DNA of 64,000 bases, taken from Streptosporangium lutulentum. GTDB lineage: Bacteria; Actinomycetota; Actinomycetes; Streptosporangiales; Streptosporangiaceae. The stretch is from the NCBI RefSeq assembly GCF_030811455.1, contig NZ_JAUSQU010000001.1, forward strand, positions 5,766,001 through 5,830,000, given 5' to 3'. Both the position numbers and the translations under genes were made by a program. Positions within the stretch are counted from its first letter, which is position 1; each line of letters opens with the position of its first letter. Shown in pieces: positions 40,359-47,844 of the stretch. The notes below the pieces were generated by a model that worked only from the letters and a program-made list of their open reading frames with translations, did not search any database and had not been told where the DNA came from.

Positions 40359-41288
40359 ATGACCATCCGTATGGCCAAGGCCGCAGCCGCCGCCGTGCTG
40401 TCCATCGTCACCGTCGCCTCCTGCGGCGCATCCGGCGGTGATCAGGCTGCCGAGGGCCCGACCCGTACGATCAAGCACGCGATGGGCGAGACGAAGGTGC
40501 CCGAATCTCCCAAGCGGGTCGTCGTGCTGGACACCGACAAGCTCGACAGTCTGGCCACCCTGGGCTTCACCCCGGTCGGCGCGACGCAGGCGTCCGCGAA
40601 CCAGACCTGGCCGAAATACCTGGGACCCGCGCTCGACTCCGTCAAGGTGGTCGGCACCATCCAAGAACCCAACCTCGAGGCCATCACCGCGCTCAAGCCG
40701 GACCTGATCCTCGGCTCGAAGTTCCGCCAGGAGCCCCTGTACGCCAAACTCAGCCAGATCGCGCCGACCGTGTTCACCGACAAGGTGGGGATCACCTGGA
40801 AGGAGAACTTCCTGCTCGACGCCGACGCACTGGGAAAGAAGGCACAGGGTGAGAAACTTCTCGCCGACTACCAGGCCCGAGCACAGGCCCTGGGGGGCTC
40901 CAAGGACGTCAAGGTGAGCATCGTGCGCTTCATGCCCGGCCCGATCCGGATGTACGGCCCCGAGTCGTTCAGCGGCATCGTCGTCGGCGACGCCGGTTTC
41001 GGCCGCCCCGCACCGCAGATGCTGCCCGACGTCGAGGACAAGCGCTTCGGTGAGCTGAGCCAGGAGAACCTCGCTCAGGCCGACGGCGACGTGCTCTTCT
41101 ACACCGCCTTCGGCGACCAGGCGGTGCAGACCCAGGCCTCGGTCGTCGCGGGCCCGCTCTGGAAGAACCTGCCGGTGGTCAAGGACGGCAAGGCCCACAA
41201 CGTGAACGACGAGACCTGGATGACCGGCATCGGCATCACCGCCGCCGGAAAGATCCTCGACGACCTGGAGAAGTACGCCAAGCCGTAA
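40359..41288 (+). CDS. Iron-siderophore ABC-transporter binding lipoprotein (FecB/FepB type)
   Basis: 309-residue extracytoplasmic receptor for Fe(III)-siderophores. The signal peptide MTIRMAKAAAAAVLSIVTVASC ends in a lipobox (TVASC). The mature protein has the helical-backbone features IKHAMGETKVPESPKRVVVLD, LATLGFTPVGATQ, VGTIQEPNLEAITALKPDLIL, and the C-terminal WMTGIGITAAGKILDDLEKYA. AGGGG precedes the ATG. An iron box lies upstream. No permease or ATPase is adjacent, so it must use components encoded elsewhere, a common actinomycete arrangement. Confidence 0.93.
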   Translation: MTIRMAKAAAAAVLSIVTVASCGASGGDQAAEGPTRTIKHAMGETKVPESPKRVVVLDTDKLDSLATLGFTPVGATQASANQTWPKYLGPALDSVKVVGTIQEPNLEAITALKPDLILGSKFRQEPLYAKLSQIAPTVFTDKVGITWKENFLLDADALGKKAQGEKLLADYQARAQALGGSKDVKVSIVRFMPGPIRMYGPESFSGIVVGDAGFGRPAPQMLPDVEDKRFGELSQENLAQADGDVLFYTAFGDQAVQTQASVVAGPLWKNLPVVKDGKAHNVNDETWMTGIGITAAGKILDDLEKYAKP

Positions 41289-41325
41289 CCGGCACGGCGA
41301 GAAGGGCGGCCGGCGCTCCCGGGTG

Positions 41326-41428
41326 CGAGTGGTACGGCCGTCTCGGTCGCGCTTCGCCCGGGTGGGGCTGTTCCTTGCCGGGTTCGAGTGGTGCGGCCGT
41401 CTCGGTCATACTTCGCCTGGGTGGGCTG
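41326..41428. repeat. Two diverged direct repeats of about 43 bp in the gap after the binding-protein gene
   Basis: CGAGTGGTACGGCCGTCTCG (from 41326) recurs as CGAGTGGTGCGGCCGTCTCG (from 41385), and similarity continues through CTTCGCC-GGGTGGG. The register is 59 bp. No gene is supported in 41289-41570, except a possible 14-codon leader ORF (41530-41574). Confidence 0.6.
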
Positions 41429-41570
41429 TCATCCGTGTGCGCTGCGGCGGGCAGGGGGTGCGGCCGGCCGTCTCAGTTCAGGTGAAATCCCTTTGCCCGG
41501 AGATGAACGAAACATAGGCTGGCATCTCCATGCCTGTGTTCTCACCGACCGCGCTGGAGTCCGCCGCCCC

Positions 41571-43751
41571 ATGAGCCACCCCTATCCGTCACCGACGCCG
41601 GCCCCCTCCGCCGCCGGTCCGAGCGGCGGCCCTCAGGCGCAACCCGCTGACCTCGCATCCGTACCTCGAGCGCCCGCCCCCTCCCCCGCGCCCGCCCCCC
41701 AGCCGCCCGCGTCCCCGTCCGGCACCACGCCGTCCCCGCCGCCCGCCAAGCCTGCGTCCGGCCCGCAGGTCCTTCCGCACCCGTCCTCACCTACGGCCTC
41801 GACCGCGCCGCAGGGGGTGAACGGCGGCTTCTCCGGCATCGATCCCGCCGCGATGGACGCCTTCGAGCGCGGGCTCGGCCGGGCGGAGGACGCCATCGGC
41901 CAGGGCGAGCCCCGCGTCCGCGCGGCCCTGGAAAAGCTGGACCTGGACACCTCGGCGCTGGGCGCCCTGCGCGAGGCACGGAGCTGGATCGGCACCAACC
42001 GCCCCGACCTGCGGCGGCGCAGCGAGACGATCCGCTCCGAACGCACCGAGTGGGGCGCCTCCGGCCTGCCCGGCGGCCTGGCCGCCTTCAACGAGTCCCT
42101 CTATGGCAAGTCCGCCCACAACCCCGACGTCTACGCCGCCGTCGTCAAGCTGACCGAGGCCGCCAAGAAGGGCGAGATCGACGCCAAGGCCGTGGCGGCG
42201 CTGGAGAAACGCACGGGTGACGCGACCTTCACCACAGCGCTGCTGACCGCACTGGGCGCGGCGACGTTCCGCGAGGCGATGGCCGAGGCGGCGGAGAACC
42301 GCGACAAAAAGAAGTCGGAGCAAGTACAGGCCGCCCTCAGCAAGGCTCTGGGAACGGCGAGCCCCAAGCTGGGCAAGGCCTGGCTCGACGCCTTCACCGC
42401 CGAGTCCGGCAACCACTGGGAACAGCGGCGCAACTACCAGGCGATCAGCCTGGCCCTCAAACACGGCACCTTCGCCACCGCCTTCCTGGTCGGCATCGCC
42501 AGAAAGGTCGAAGGGGCCAAGTACGTCAGGGCCATGGAGCCGCAGGCGATCATCGACGTGATGAACGCGCTAGGCCGCCATCCCGAGGCGGCTCAGGACT
42601 TCTTCGTCGGCGACCCCACCGCGCTGAAGCGCTATGTGACCGGGGGGAAGATGAACGACGGCGGCGTAGCCCTGGGCGAGGCCCTGAAAGCCGCCATGCT
42701 CCGCTTCCGCGACCACTCCGGCACCGCGGACAAGCCCTCACGCGGCTACTGGTCGGCGAAACTCGCCTCCGAGTTCGTCCACCTAGAAGCCAACCGCATC
42801 AAGAACCGCCAGCCTCCCGACTCGGCCGTGCAACCGACCTTCACGGGACTCGTACTGTCCGAGTACATCCGGGACGTCAACATTGTGGCCGAAAGCAAAG
42901 GCGATGGTGTTGTGCCCGGGGTGCGAAGTGCCGGCAATCCCAACGTACTCGAGCAGGACCCCTGGGGAGCGCAGTTCGACAAGACAGAGTTACGCCGGGT
43001 GATGAAAGAGGCGTTCGCGGACTCCCAGGCATTCTCCCATGTGGCCGCCGCTCAGACGGTGTTCGCTGGATGGCTTCTCGACAACGCCGCCCAGAACACG
43101 GACGCCGAACAGAGAAACAACGCGATCTTGTCCGGCGCAACACGGATCGGCGCGGGATTCAGCCTGATCACCGACGCGGCCGAACTGGTCAAGATCGAAG
43201 ACGGCAAGGAACTGGACGAAGCACAGAAACAGAAGACGAAGGCATACCTGGCTGCGCTCAACACCGGCCTTGTCTTCCTCCCTCCGACGGGTGCATGGCC
43301 CATCGTGGCCGGTGTCGTGGGGGCGTGGACGGGAGTGGCCGAAGACGTCGTCAAGGGAGAGGCAGAGAGCGACGCCCGCGAAGCCGCCAACACCACCGTC
43401 GACCGAACCCGGAACCTTGTGCACGACCTCACCGCTCGATCCATGCTCAAGCATGGCTTGTTCGGTTCCGCCGAACCCCCCGCCTCTACTCACCCCTGGG
43501 CTTCGTTGGAAGACATAAAGAAAGGGGACGATCCTCGCGACAATCCCAACAACTTCCTCGAGGACGACGGCCAGACCCTCATGACCAGGAACGAGATGAT
43601 CGACGAGAAAGCATCCAACGACATCGACAAAGACCGCAAACTCGAGGCTTACCAGCGATGGCTCAGCGGACCAGCGGGACAACCTTGGCGGGATGTCGAG
43701 AGTCGCCTGAATCAAGGATTCTCCGACGGCTTCACCCAATACGGATCATGA
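41571..43751 (+). CDS. Large ESX-associated-type protein of unknown function (DUF6571-like)
   Basis: 726 residues. The first 95 are a Pro/Ala/Ser-rich linker (YPSPTPAPSAAGPSGG and similar). The rest is a mostly helical body with no catalytic motif that I recognise. The segment DAEQRNNAILSGATRIGAGFSLITDAAELVKIEDGKELDEAQ (quoted in pieces: NNAILSGATRIGAGFSLI, TDAAELVKIEDGKEL), followed by a hydrophobic stretch GLVFLPPTGAWPIVAGVVGAW, resembles large actinobacterial proteins encoded beside WXG100 genes. There is no signal peptide, which fits type VII export. ATG 41571 (MSHPYPSP) is preferred over a longer frame of non-coding character. The stop overlaps the next ATG (ATGA). Toxin or cell-surface roles are guesses. 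Confidence 0.7.
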   Translation: MSHPYPSPTPAPSAAGPSGGPQAQPADLASVPRAPAPSPAPAPQPPASPSGTTPSPPPAKPASGPQVLPHPSSPTASTAPQGVNGGFSGIDPAAMDAFERGLGRAEDAIGQGEPRVRAALEKLDLDTSALGALREARSWIGTNRPDLRRRSETIRSERTEWGASGLPGGLAAFNESLYGKSAHNPDVYAAVVKLTEAAKKGEIDAKAVAALEKRTGDATFTTALLTALGAATFREAMAEAAENRDKKKSEQVQAALSKALGTASPKLGKAWLDAFTAESGNHWEQRRNYQAISLALKHGTFATAFLVGIARKVEGAKYVRAMEPQAIIDVMNALGRHPEAAQDFFVGDPTALKRYVTGGKMNDGGVALGEALKAAMLRFRDHSGTADKPSRGYWSAKLASEFVHLEANRIKNRQPPDSAVQPTFTGLVLSEYIRDVNIVAESKGDGVVPGVRSAGNPNVLEQDPWGAQFDKTELRRVMKEAFADSQAFSHVAAAQTVFAGWLLDNAAQNTDAEQRNNAILSGATRIGAGFSLITDAAELVKIEDGKELDEAQKQKTKAYLAALNTGLVFLPPTGAWPIVAGVVGAWTGVAEDVVKGEAESDAREAANTTVDRTRNLVHDLTARSMLKHGLFGSAEPPASTHPWASLEDIKKGDDPRDNPNNFLEDDGQTLMTRNEMIDEKASNDIDKDRKLEAYQRWLSGPAGQPWRDVESRLNQGFSDGFTQYGS

Positions 43752-44341
43752 TGAACAGACCCTTCAGCCCATTCGTTGCTCTGGTATGCGTGCTGGCCCT
43801 GTCCACTGCCTGCCGGAACGAAGAAGCCCCTCCGGTCGACCGCACCCCATTACCGACCGTGGCCGCCCCGCCGTACATCTGCGACCACATTCCACTGAAG
43901 GCCGTGGAGCTGATGACCGGCGTACGTGACCCGCTGGTCCGCGGTCACTTCAATCTCGAGAGCGACGAAAGTCTGAGGACGGGAGTCTGCGTAGTCCGCC
44001 GAAGAACCGACCAAGAGAACGTCCTCGTGATCAGCCTTTCACGAGGAGAGTATCGGGCGGCGGTCGAGGAGTATCTCGATGACGGCGCCGCACCGCTACC
44101 GGAGATCGTTCCCGGCTCCATCGGCGCTTACTTCCCGTCCCCGGTTGACGAGGACAATGCCGCGTCCGCCCATCTCCTCCAAGGCAAATCGTTGCTCTCC
44201 GTAAAGCTGGATATCGGCGTCGAGGGGCGGGACAACGCCGCCGATGTGGCGGCGATGATGAAGCTGATCGCGCCGAAGCTGATCACCGATGCCAGTGCCC
44301 CGTCCGCGAAGACCGCGTCTCCCTCCCCCACGAAGGACTGA
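43748..44341 (+). CDS. Small lipoprotein (DUF3558-like), second gene of the ESX-like operon
   Basis: 197-residue predicted lipoprotein. Signal peptide MMNRPFSPFVALVCVLALSTAC has lipobox LSTAC. The mature part begins PPYICDHIPLKAVELMTGV and contains CVVRRRTD, giving a likely disulfide pair, the pattern of DUF3558-type actinobacterial lipoproteins. The tail ASAPSAKTASPSPTKD is low-complexity. The ATG overlaps the stop of the upstream gene, so translation is coupled. It may be a surface partner or an immunity lipoprotein for the large protein; this is inference. Confidence 0.8.
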   Translation: MMNRPFSPFVALVCVLALSTACRNEEAPPVDRTPLPTVAAPPYICDHIPLKAVELMTGVRDPLVRGHFNLESDESLRTGVCVVRRRTDQENVLVISLSRGEYRAAVEEYLDDGAAPLPEIVPGSIGAYFPSPVDEDNAASAHLLQGKSLLSVKLDIGVEGRDNAADVAAMMKLIAPKLITDASAPSAKTASPSPTKD

Positions 44342-44351
44342 CCAGACGACC

Positions 44352-44654
44352 ATGGCCGAGATGGTGCCCAATCCGCTTTACCAGGCGCTGGGAGAGGCGC
44401 TCCGGACGGTCGAGCCGCTGCTGGAGGAGGTCGAGAAGAACATCGAGACCCCATTCCAGGCCTTCCACTCCGGCAAGGTCTGGAACGGCCCTGCGGCCAA
44501 GCGCTTCGACGAGCAGCTCACCCACCACCGCACCCACCTCCGCACCTCGAGCGACAAGATCACCTCCGACCTCCGCCAGGCCCTGGCCCGCACCCCGCAA
44601 CAGGTCACCGAAGAAGAAGCCAAGGCCATCAAAGCCCGCTACGGCCTTTCCTGA
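44352..44654 (+). CDS. WXG100/ESX-like small helical protein
   Basis: 100 residues forming a helical hairpin, with GKVWNGPAAKRFDEQLTHH at the turn (W-N-G as the W-x-G motif) and long helices on each side (YQALGEALRTVEPLLEEVEK; LRTSSDKITSDLRQALAR). The size and motif are those of WXG100 type VII secretion substrates or partners. ATG 44352 is 10 bp after the lipoprotein stop. It is predicted to pair with an ESX-type system, though no ESX core gene (EccC etc.) is in this window. Confidence 0.8.
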   Translation: MAEMVPNPLYQALGEALRTVEPLLEEVEKNIETPFQAFHSGKVWNGPAAKRFDEQLTHHRTHLRTSSDKITSDLRQALARTPQQVTEEEAKAIKARYGLS

Positions 44655-44796
44655 GCCTCGTAAGGCGGACCTCCCCGAGAGCGCGCCGCGGTCAGTGATC
44701 GCACTCAACGGCTTCGACACTCCGACGAAGCACGAGACCCGACAGGGGTGACGGAGCCGTCGGCCAACGTGGTCTGGGCGCGATCCCGACCTCGCG

Positions 44797-44850
44797 TCAC
44801 CGTGAGACCGCAGAGCATCACCGTGAGACCGTGGGCGTCACCGTGAGACC
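44797..44850. repeat. Three copies of TCACCGTGAGACC at 20-21-bp spacing
   Basis: The exact 13-mer occurs at 44797, 44818 and 44838, about two helical turns apart. This is compatible with cooperative protein binding, or with a decaying minisatellite. It lies in a non-coding stretch (44655-45279) after the WXG100 gene. Confidence 0.6.
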
Positions 44851-45015
44851 ATACGGTGCTCAGCCCTGCGCTCCTTTCCGAGGTGGCGCTTCAGCTACGG
44901 CGCCCTCCACCGGACGGTCCCGTACGGATCGCTTCAGCCACCCACAGCCCACCGAACGGCCGGAAAGAAAGCCACTACGGTCCGCACGCCGTACGGCAAG
45001 AACGCGTGCAGCGGA

Positions 45016-45131
45016 GGTGGGCGGGTGCTCCGGACGGCTTAAAAAGAGCCCGCGACCACCGCGCCCGCGCAGGCCGGAGGCCTGAACCACAAGACAGCAA
45101 CCAAGACGGCCGTCCGGAGCACCCGCCCACC
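45016..45131. repeat. Perfect 23-bp inverted repeat with 70-bp spacer (MITE-like)
   Basis: GGTGGGCGGGTGCTCCGGAC plus GGC (45016-45038) is exactly inverted at 45109-45131. The 70-bp interior has no gene. The size suits a miniature inverted-repeat element. No target duplication was recognised. Confidence 0.6.
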
Positions 45132-45255
45132 GCAGCGTGAACGGTGACGGAACCCACCGCAGCGTGAACAGCCATGGCCCCACCTCAGCGACAAAACCCA
45201 CCACCGCGTGAACAGCCATGGAACCGTCGCAGCGACGAGACCCACCGCAAAGCAC
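45122..45255. repeat. Imperfect tandem repeats of about 45 bp
   Basis: ACCCACCGCAGCGTGAACAG followed by CCATGG occurs near 45153 and, diverged, near 45198. Partial copies occur at 45123 and 45242. The array begins inside the right arm of the 23-bp inverted repeat and fills the gap up to the sigma-factor terminator. Confidence 0.6.
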
Positions 45256-45279
45256 ACCAAGCGGACCCGGTAAGAAAAC

Positions 45280-45315
45280 CGATCCGGCACGGTCCAAACA
45301 GACCGTGCCGGATCG
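45280..45315. terminator. Terminator of the sigma factor gene
   Basis: A perfect 15-bp stem, CGATCCGGCACGGTC (45280-45294) with 45301-45315, closes a 6-nt loop, 6 bp beyond the sigma gene stop. Confidence 0.9.
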
Positions 45316-45321
45316 CAGGGG

Positions 45322-46260
45322 TCAGGCGGCCGTGGCCATCTTCCGCAGACGGGCCAGGGCGTCGCGCTCGATGCGGCGGGCGCGGTCGCGGCCGATGCCG
45401 TAGCGCTCGCCCACCTCGGTCAGCGTGTGCTCCCGCCCGTCCATCAGGCCGTAACGCCAGCGGAGCATCTCGCGGGTCTGGCCCTCCAGCTCGGTCAGCC
45501 ACTCCTCCAGGCGCTCGCGCTCAAGGATGTCCATGGCCTGCTGCTCCGGATTGGCCCACGTATCGTCGGCGATCATGTCACCGAGCTCGGTCTCGTCCTC
45601 GTCACCGACACCGAGCTGGAGGGACACGGGGTCGGAGGCCCAGCGGCGCAGCTCGCGGACCCGCTCGATCGGCAGTTCGAGCACCGCGGCCAGGTCCGCG
45701 TCCGTCGGCTCCTGGTCGAACTCGGCCAGCATGTCGCGGCGGACCCGCATCAACCTGGTCATCTGCTCACCCGCGTGGGTGGGCAGGCGGACCGGCCGGG
45801 CCTGCTCGTGGATGGCGCGCCCCACGGACTGCCGGATCCACCAGGTCGCATACGTGGAGAACTTGTAACCACGTCGGTAGTCGAATTTCTCAACCGCACG
45901 GACCAGGCCCAGGTTCCCCTCCTGAACCAGATCGATCAGCGGCATTCCCCGCCCGGAATATTTGCGCGCGACCGCCACCACAAGACGTAGATTGGCCTCG
46001 ATGAATTCATCCTTGGCCCGCTGTCCTGAAATAGCCAGTCGTTCAAGCTCCTCATCGGCGGCGTCCGCGACCCGCGGCTCCGCCAGCCCGCCGTCCAGCA
46101 ACTGTTCCGCGAAGAGACCCGCCTCGATCCGCTTGGCGAGCTCGACTTCTTCCTCCGCGGTGAGCAGGGGCACACGTCCGATTTCTGCCAGGTAGGTCCC
46201 AAGCAGATCTCGATCAGAGACGTGCTGATCCTGCGTCCGATTCCCCGTCGGCCTTGCCAT
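45322..46260 (-). CDS. Group 2 sigma-70 factor (HrdD/SigB-like) with atypical region 4.2
   Basis: 312-residue primary-like sigma factor. Region 1.2 has DLLGTYLAEIGRVPLLTAEEEVEL, and region 2 has ANLRLVVAVARKYSGRGMPLIDLVQEGNLGL and FDYRRGYKFSTYATWWIRQS, as in -10 recognising group 1/2 factors. Region 3 has RLPTHAGEQMTRLMR. Region 4 has LREM-like ETREMLRWRYGLMDGREHTLTEVGE and then YGIGRDRARRIERDALARLRK. The recognition helix therefore reads GRDRARRIER where group 1/2 factors have TRERIRQIE, so -35 preference may differ. It lacks region 1.1, which marks it as non-essential group 2. It has its own terminator and an AT-richer upstream region (46261-46495) with no gene. Confidence 0.93.
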   Translation of the reverse strand: MARPTGNRTQDQHVSDRDLLGTYLAEIGRVPLLTAEEEVELAKRIEAGLFAEQLLDGGLAEPRVADAADEELERLAISGQRAKDEFIEANLRLVVAVARKYSGRGMPLIDLVQEGNLGLVRAVEKFDYRRGYKFSTYATWWIRQSVGRAIHEQARPVRLPTHAGEQMTRLMRVRRDMLAEFDQEPTDADLAAVLELPIERVRELRRWASDPVSLQLGVGDEDETELGDMIADDTWANPEQQAMDILERERLEEWLTELEGQTREMLRWRYGLMDGREHTLTEVGERYGIGRDRARRIERDALARLRKMATAA

Positions 46261-46495
46261 CCGATGGCACCTCGCTCCGCCTGCTTATGGCATATCCGCA
46301 CACTGCCAATGGCCCCTTACATGCACGAACATGCCTCGTATCTAATCAACGGCCGAACCAGAGCAAAGATTCCCTCAAGAAGTACGCCTGGAGAACGGTT
46401 TTGGATTTCCTCCTCAAGGAGGATGCCTTCGGCCACACCGTTACAAACCACGCGACTTTCCCCGAGCATGGCGATCTAAACCAAGCCGTACGGAC

Positions 46496-47674
46496 TCAGA
46501 CCAGGCGGCGGCCCTCCTTCCAGACCTGCGCCACCAGCGGTACCCCCGGCCGGTAGGCGAGATGCACGTAGGCCGGGGCGTCGAGGATCACCAGATCGCC
46601 CCTGGCTCCCACCCTCAGCGTGCCGATGTCACTGCGACGCAGCGCCCTGGCGCCGCCGTACGTGGCGGCCCTGATCGCCTCCAGCGGCGTCATTCGCATC
46701 TCGCGCACCGCCAGCGCCACGCAGAACGACATGGAGGAGGTGAAGGACGAACCCGGGTTGCAGTCGGTGGCCAGCGCGACCGTCACCCCGGCGTCCAGCA
46801 GGCGCCGGGCGTCCGGGTACGGCGAGCGGGTGGAGAACTCGGCGCCGGGCAGCAGAGTGGCCACCACCCCCGCGGACGACAGCGCCTGAACGTCCTCGTC
46901 GGTCAGGTGGGTGCAGTGGTCGGCGGAGGCGGCGCCCACCTCGGCGGCGATCTGCGCGCCGGGGCCGTTGCCGAGCTGGTTGGCGTGGAGCCTGGGCAGC
47001 AGCCCCGCCTTCGCCCCGGCGAGCAGGATCTCCCGGGTCTGGTCGGCGTCGAACGCGCCGCGCTCGCAGAACACGTCGATCCATCTGGCGTACGGCGCGC
47101 AGGCCTCCAGCATCTCCCCGGTCACCGTGCGGACGTAATCGTCGGCCGAGGATGCGTCCGGCGGCACGACATGCGCCCCCAGGTAGGTGGTCTCCTCCGT
47201 GAACGCCTGGGCGATCTCCAGGCAGCGGCGCTCGTCCTCGACCGTGAGGCCGTAGCCGCTCTTGATCTCGACCGTGGTGGTGCCCTGGGCCAGCATCTCG
47301 GCGACCAGGGCGGCCGTCCGCGCCGCGAGCCGGACGTCGGTGGCGGCGCGGGTGGCCGCGACCGTGGTGCGGATGCCGCCGGCCGTGTAGGGCTCCCCCG
47401 ACATGCGGGCGGCGAACTCGGCCGTGCGGTCTCCCGCGAAAACGAGGTGGGCATGGCTGTCCACGAACCCCGGGACGACGCACCGGCCGTCCACGTCCAC
47501 CCGCTCGTCGGCACTGGGAGCGCCGCCGGCGGGGCCGACCCACACCACCTGCCCGTCGTCGACCACCAGAGCCGCGTTCTCCAGCTCCTCCCGCACCGGA
47601 TCACCGGTGTAGAGCAGACCGATTCGATCAAAAAGAGTGCTCACAGGCCGTTCACCGCTCCCCATCCCGCCCAT
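46496..47674 (-). CDS. hutI: Imidazolonepropionase HutI
   Basis: Third enzyme of histidine degradation: hydrolyses 4-imidazolone-5-propionate to N-formimidoyl-L-glutamate. The 392 residues are an amidohydrolase with metal ligands in DSHAHLVFAGDR, substrate segment GGIRTTVAATRAA, IKSGYGLTVEDE, LHANQLGNGPGAQ, ADHCTHL and catalytic ATDCNPGSSFTSSM. The start is uncertain: an ATG at 47674, an ATG at 47665 or a GTG at 47644 (VSTLFDRIGLL). None has a strong ribosome site. It is separated from hutF by 170 bp of C-rich non-coding DNA. Confidence 0.95.
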   Translation of the reverse strand: MGGMGSGERPVSTLFDRIGLLYTGDPVREELENAALVVDDGQVVWVGPAGGAPSADERVDVDGRCVVPGFVDSHAHLVFAGDRTAEFAARMSGEPYTAGGIRTTVAATRAATDVRLAARTAALVAEMLAQGTTTVEIKSGYGLTVEDERRCLEIAQAFTEETTYLGAHVVPPDASSADDYVRTVTGEMLEACAPYARWIDVFCERGAFDADQTREILLAGAKAGLLPRLHANQLGNGPGAQIAAEVGAASADHCTHLTDEDVQALSSAGVVATLLPGAEFSTRSPYPDARRLLDAGVTVALATDCNPGSSFTSSMSFCVALAVREMRMTPLEAIRAATYGGARALRRSDIGTLRVGARGDLVILDAPAYVHLAYRPGVPLVAQVWKEGRRLV

Positions 47675-47844
47675 CGCTTCTCACCGCTGACCGCTTCCCA
47701 ACCCACACACCGCTCCTCGCCGCTCTCCGGCCCGCCCGCCGTTTCCCACCGCCGGCCGCGCCCCACCACACTTTTCATCGTTCGCCGAGGGGCGGGCGTC
47801 ACCTCAACCGGCCGGATCGCTCCGTGACGCGCGCGCCTCTTCTC

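Noticed and set aside
46408..46423. 6-bp stem TCCTCC-TCAA-GGAGGA upstream of the sigma gene
   Set aside because: Too short and weak to call a terminator or riboswitch in high-GC DNA.
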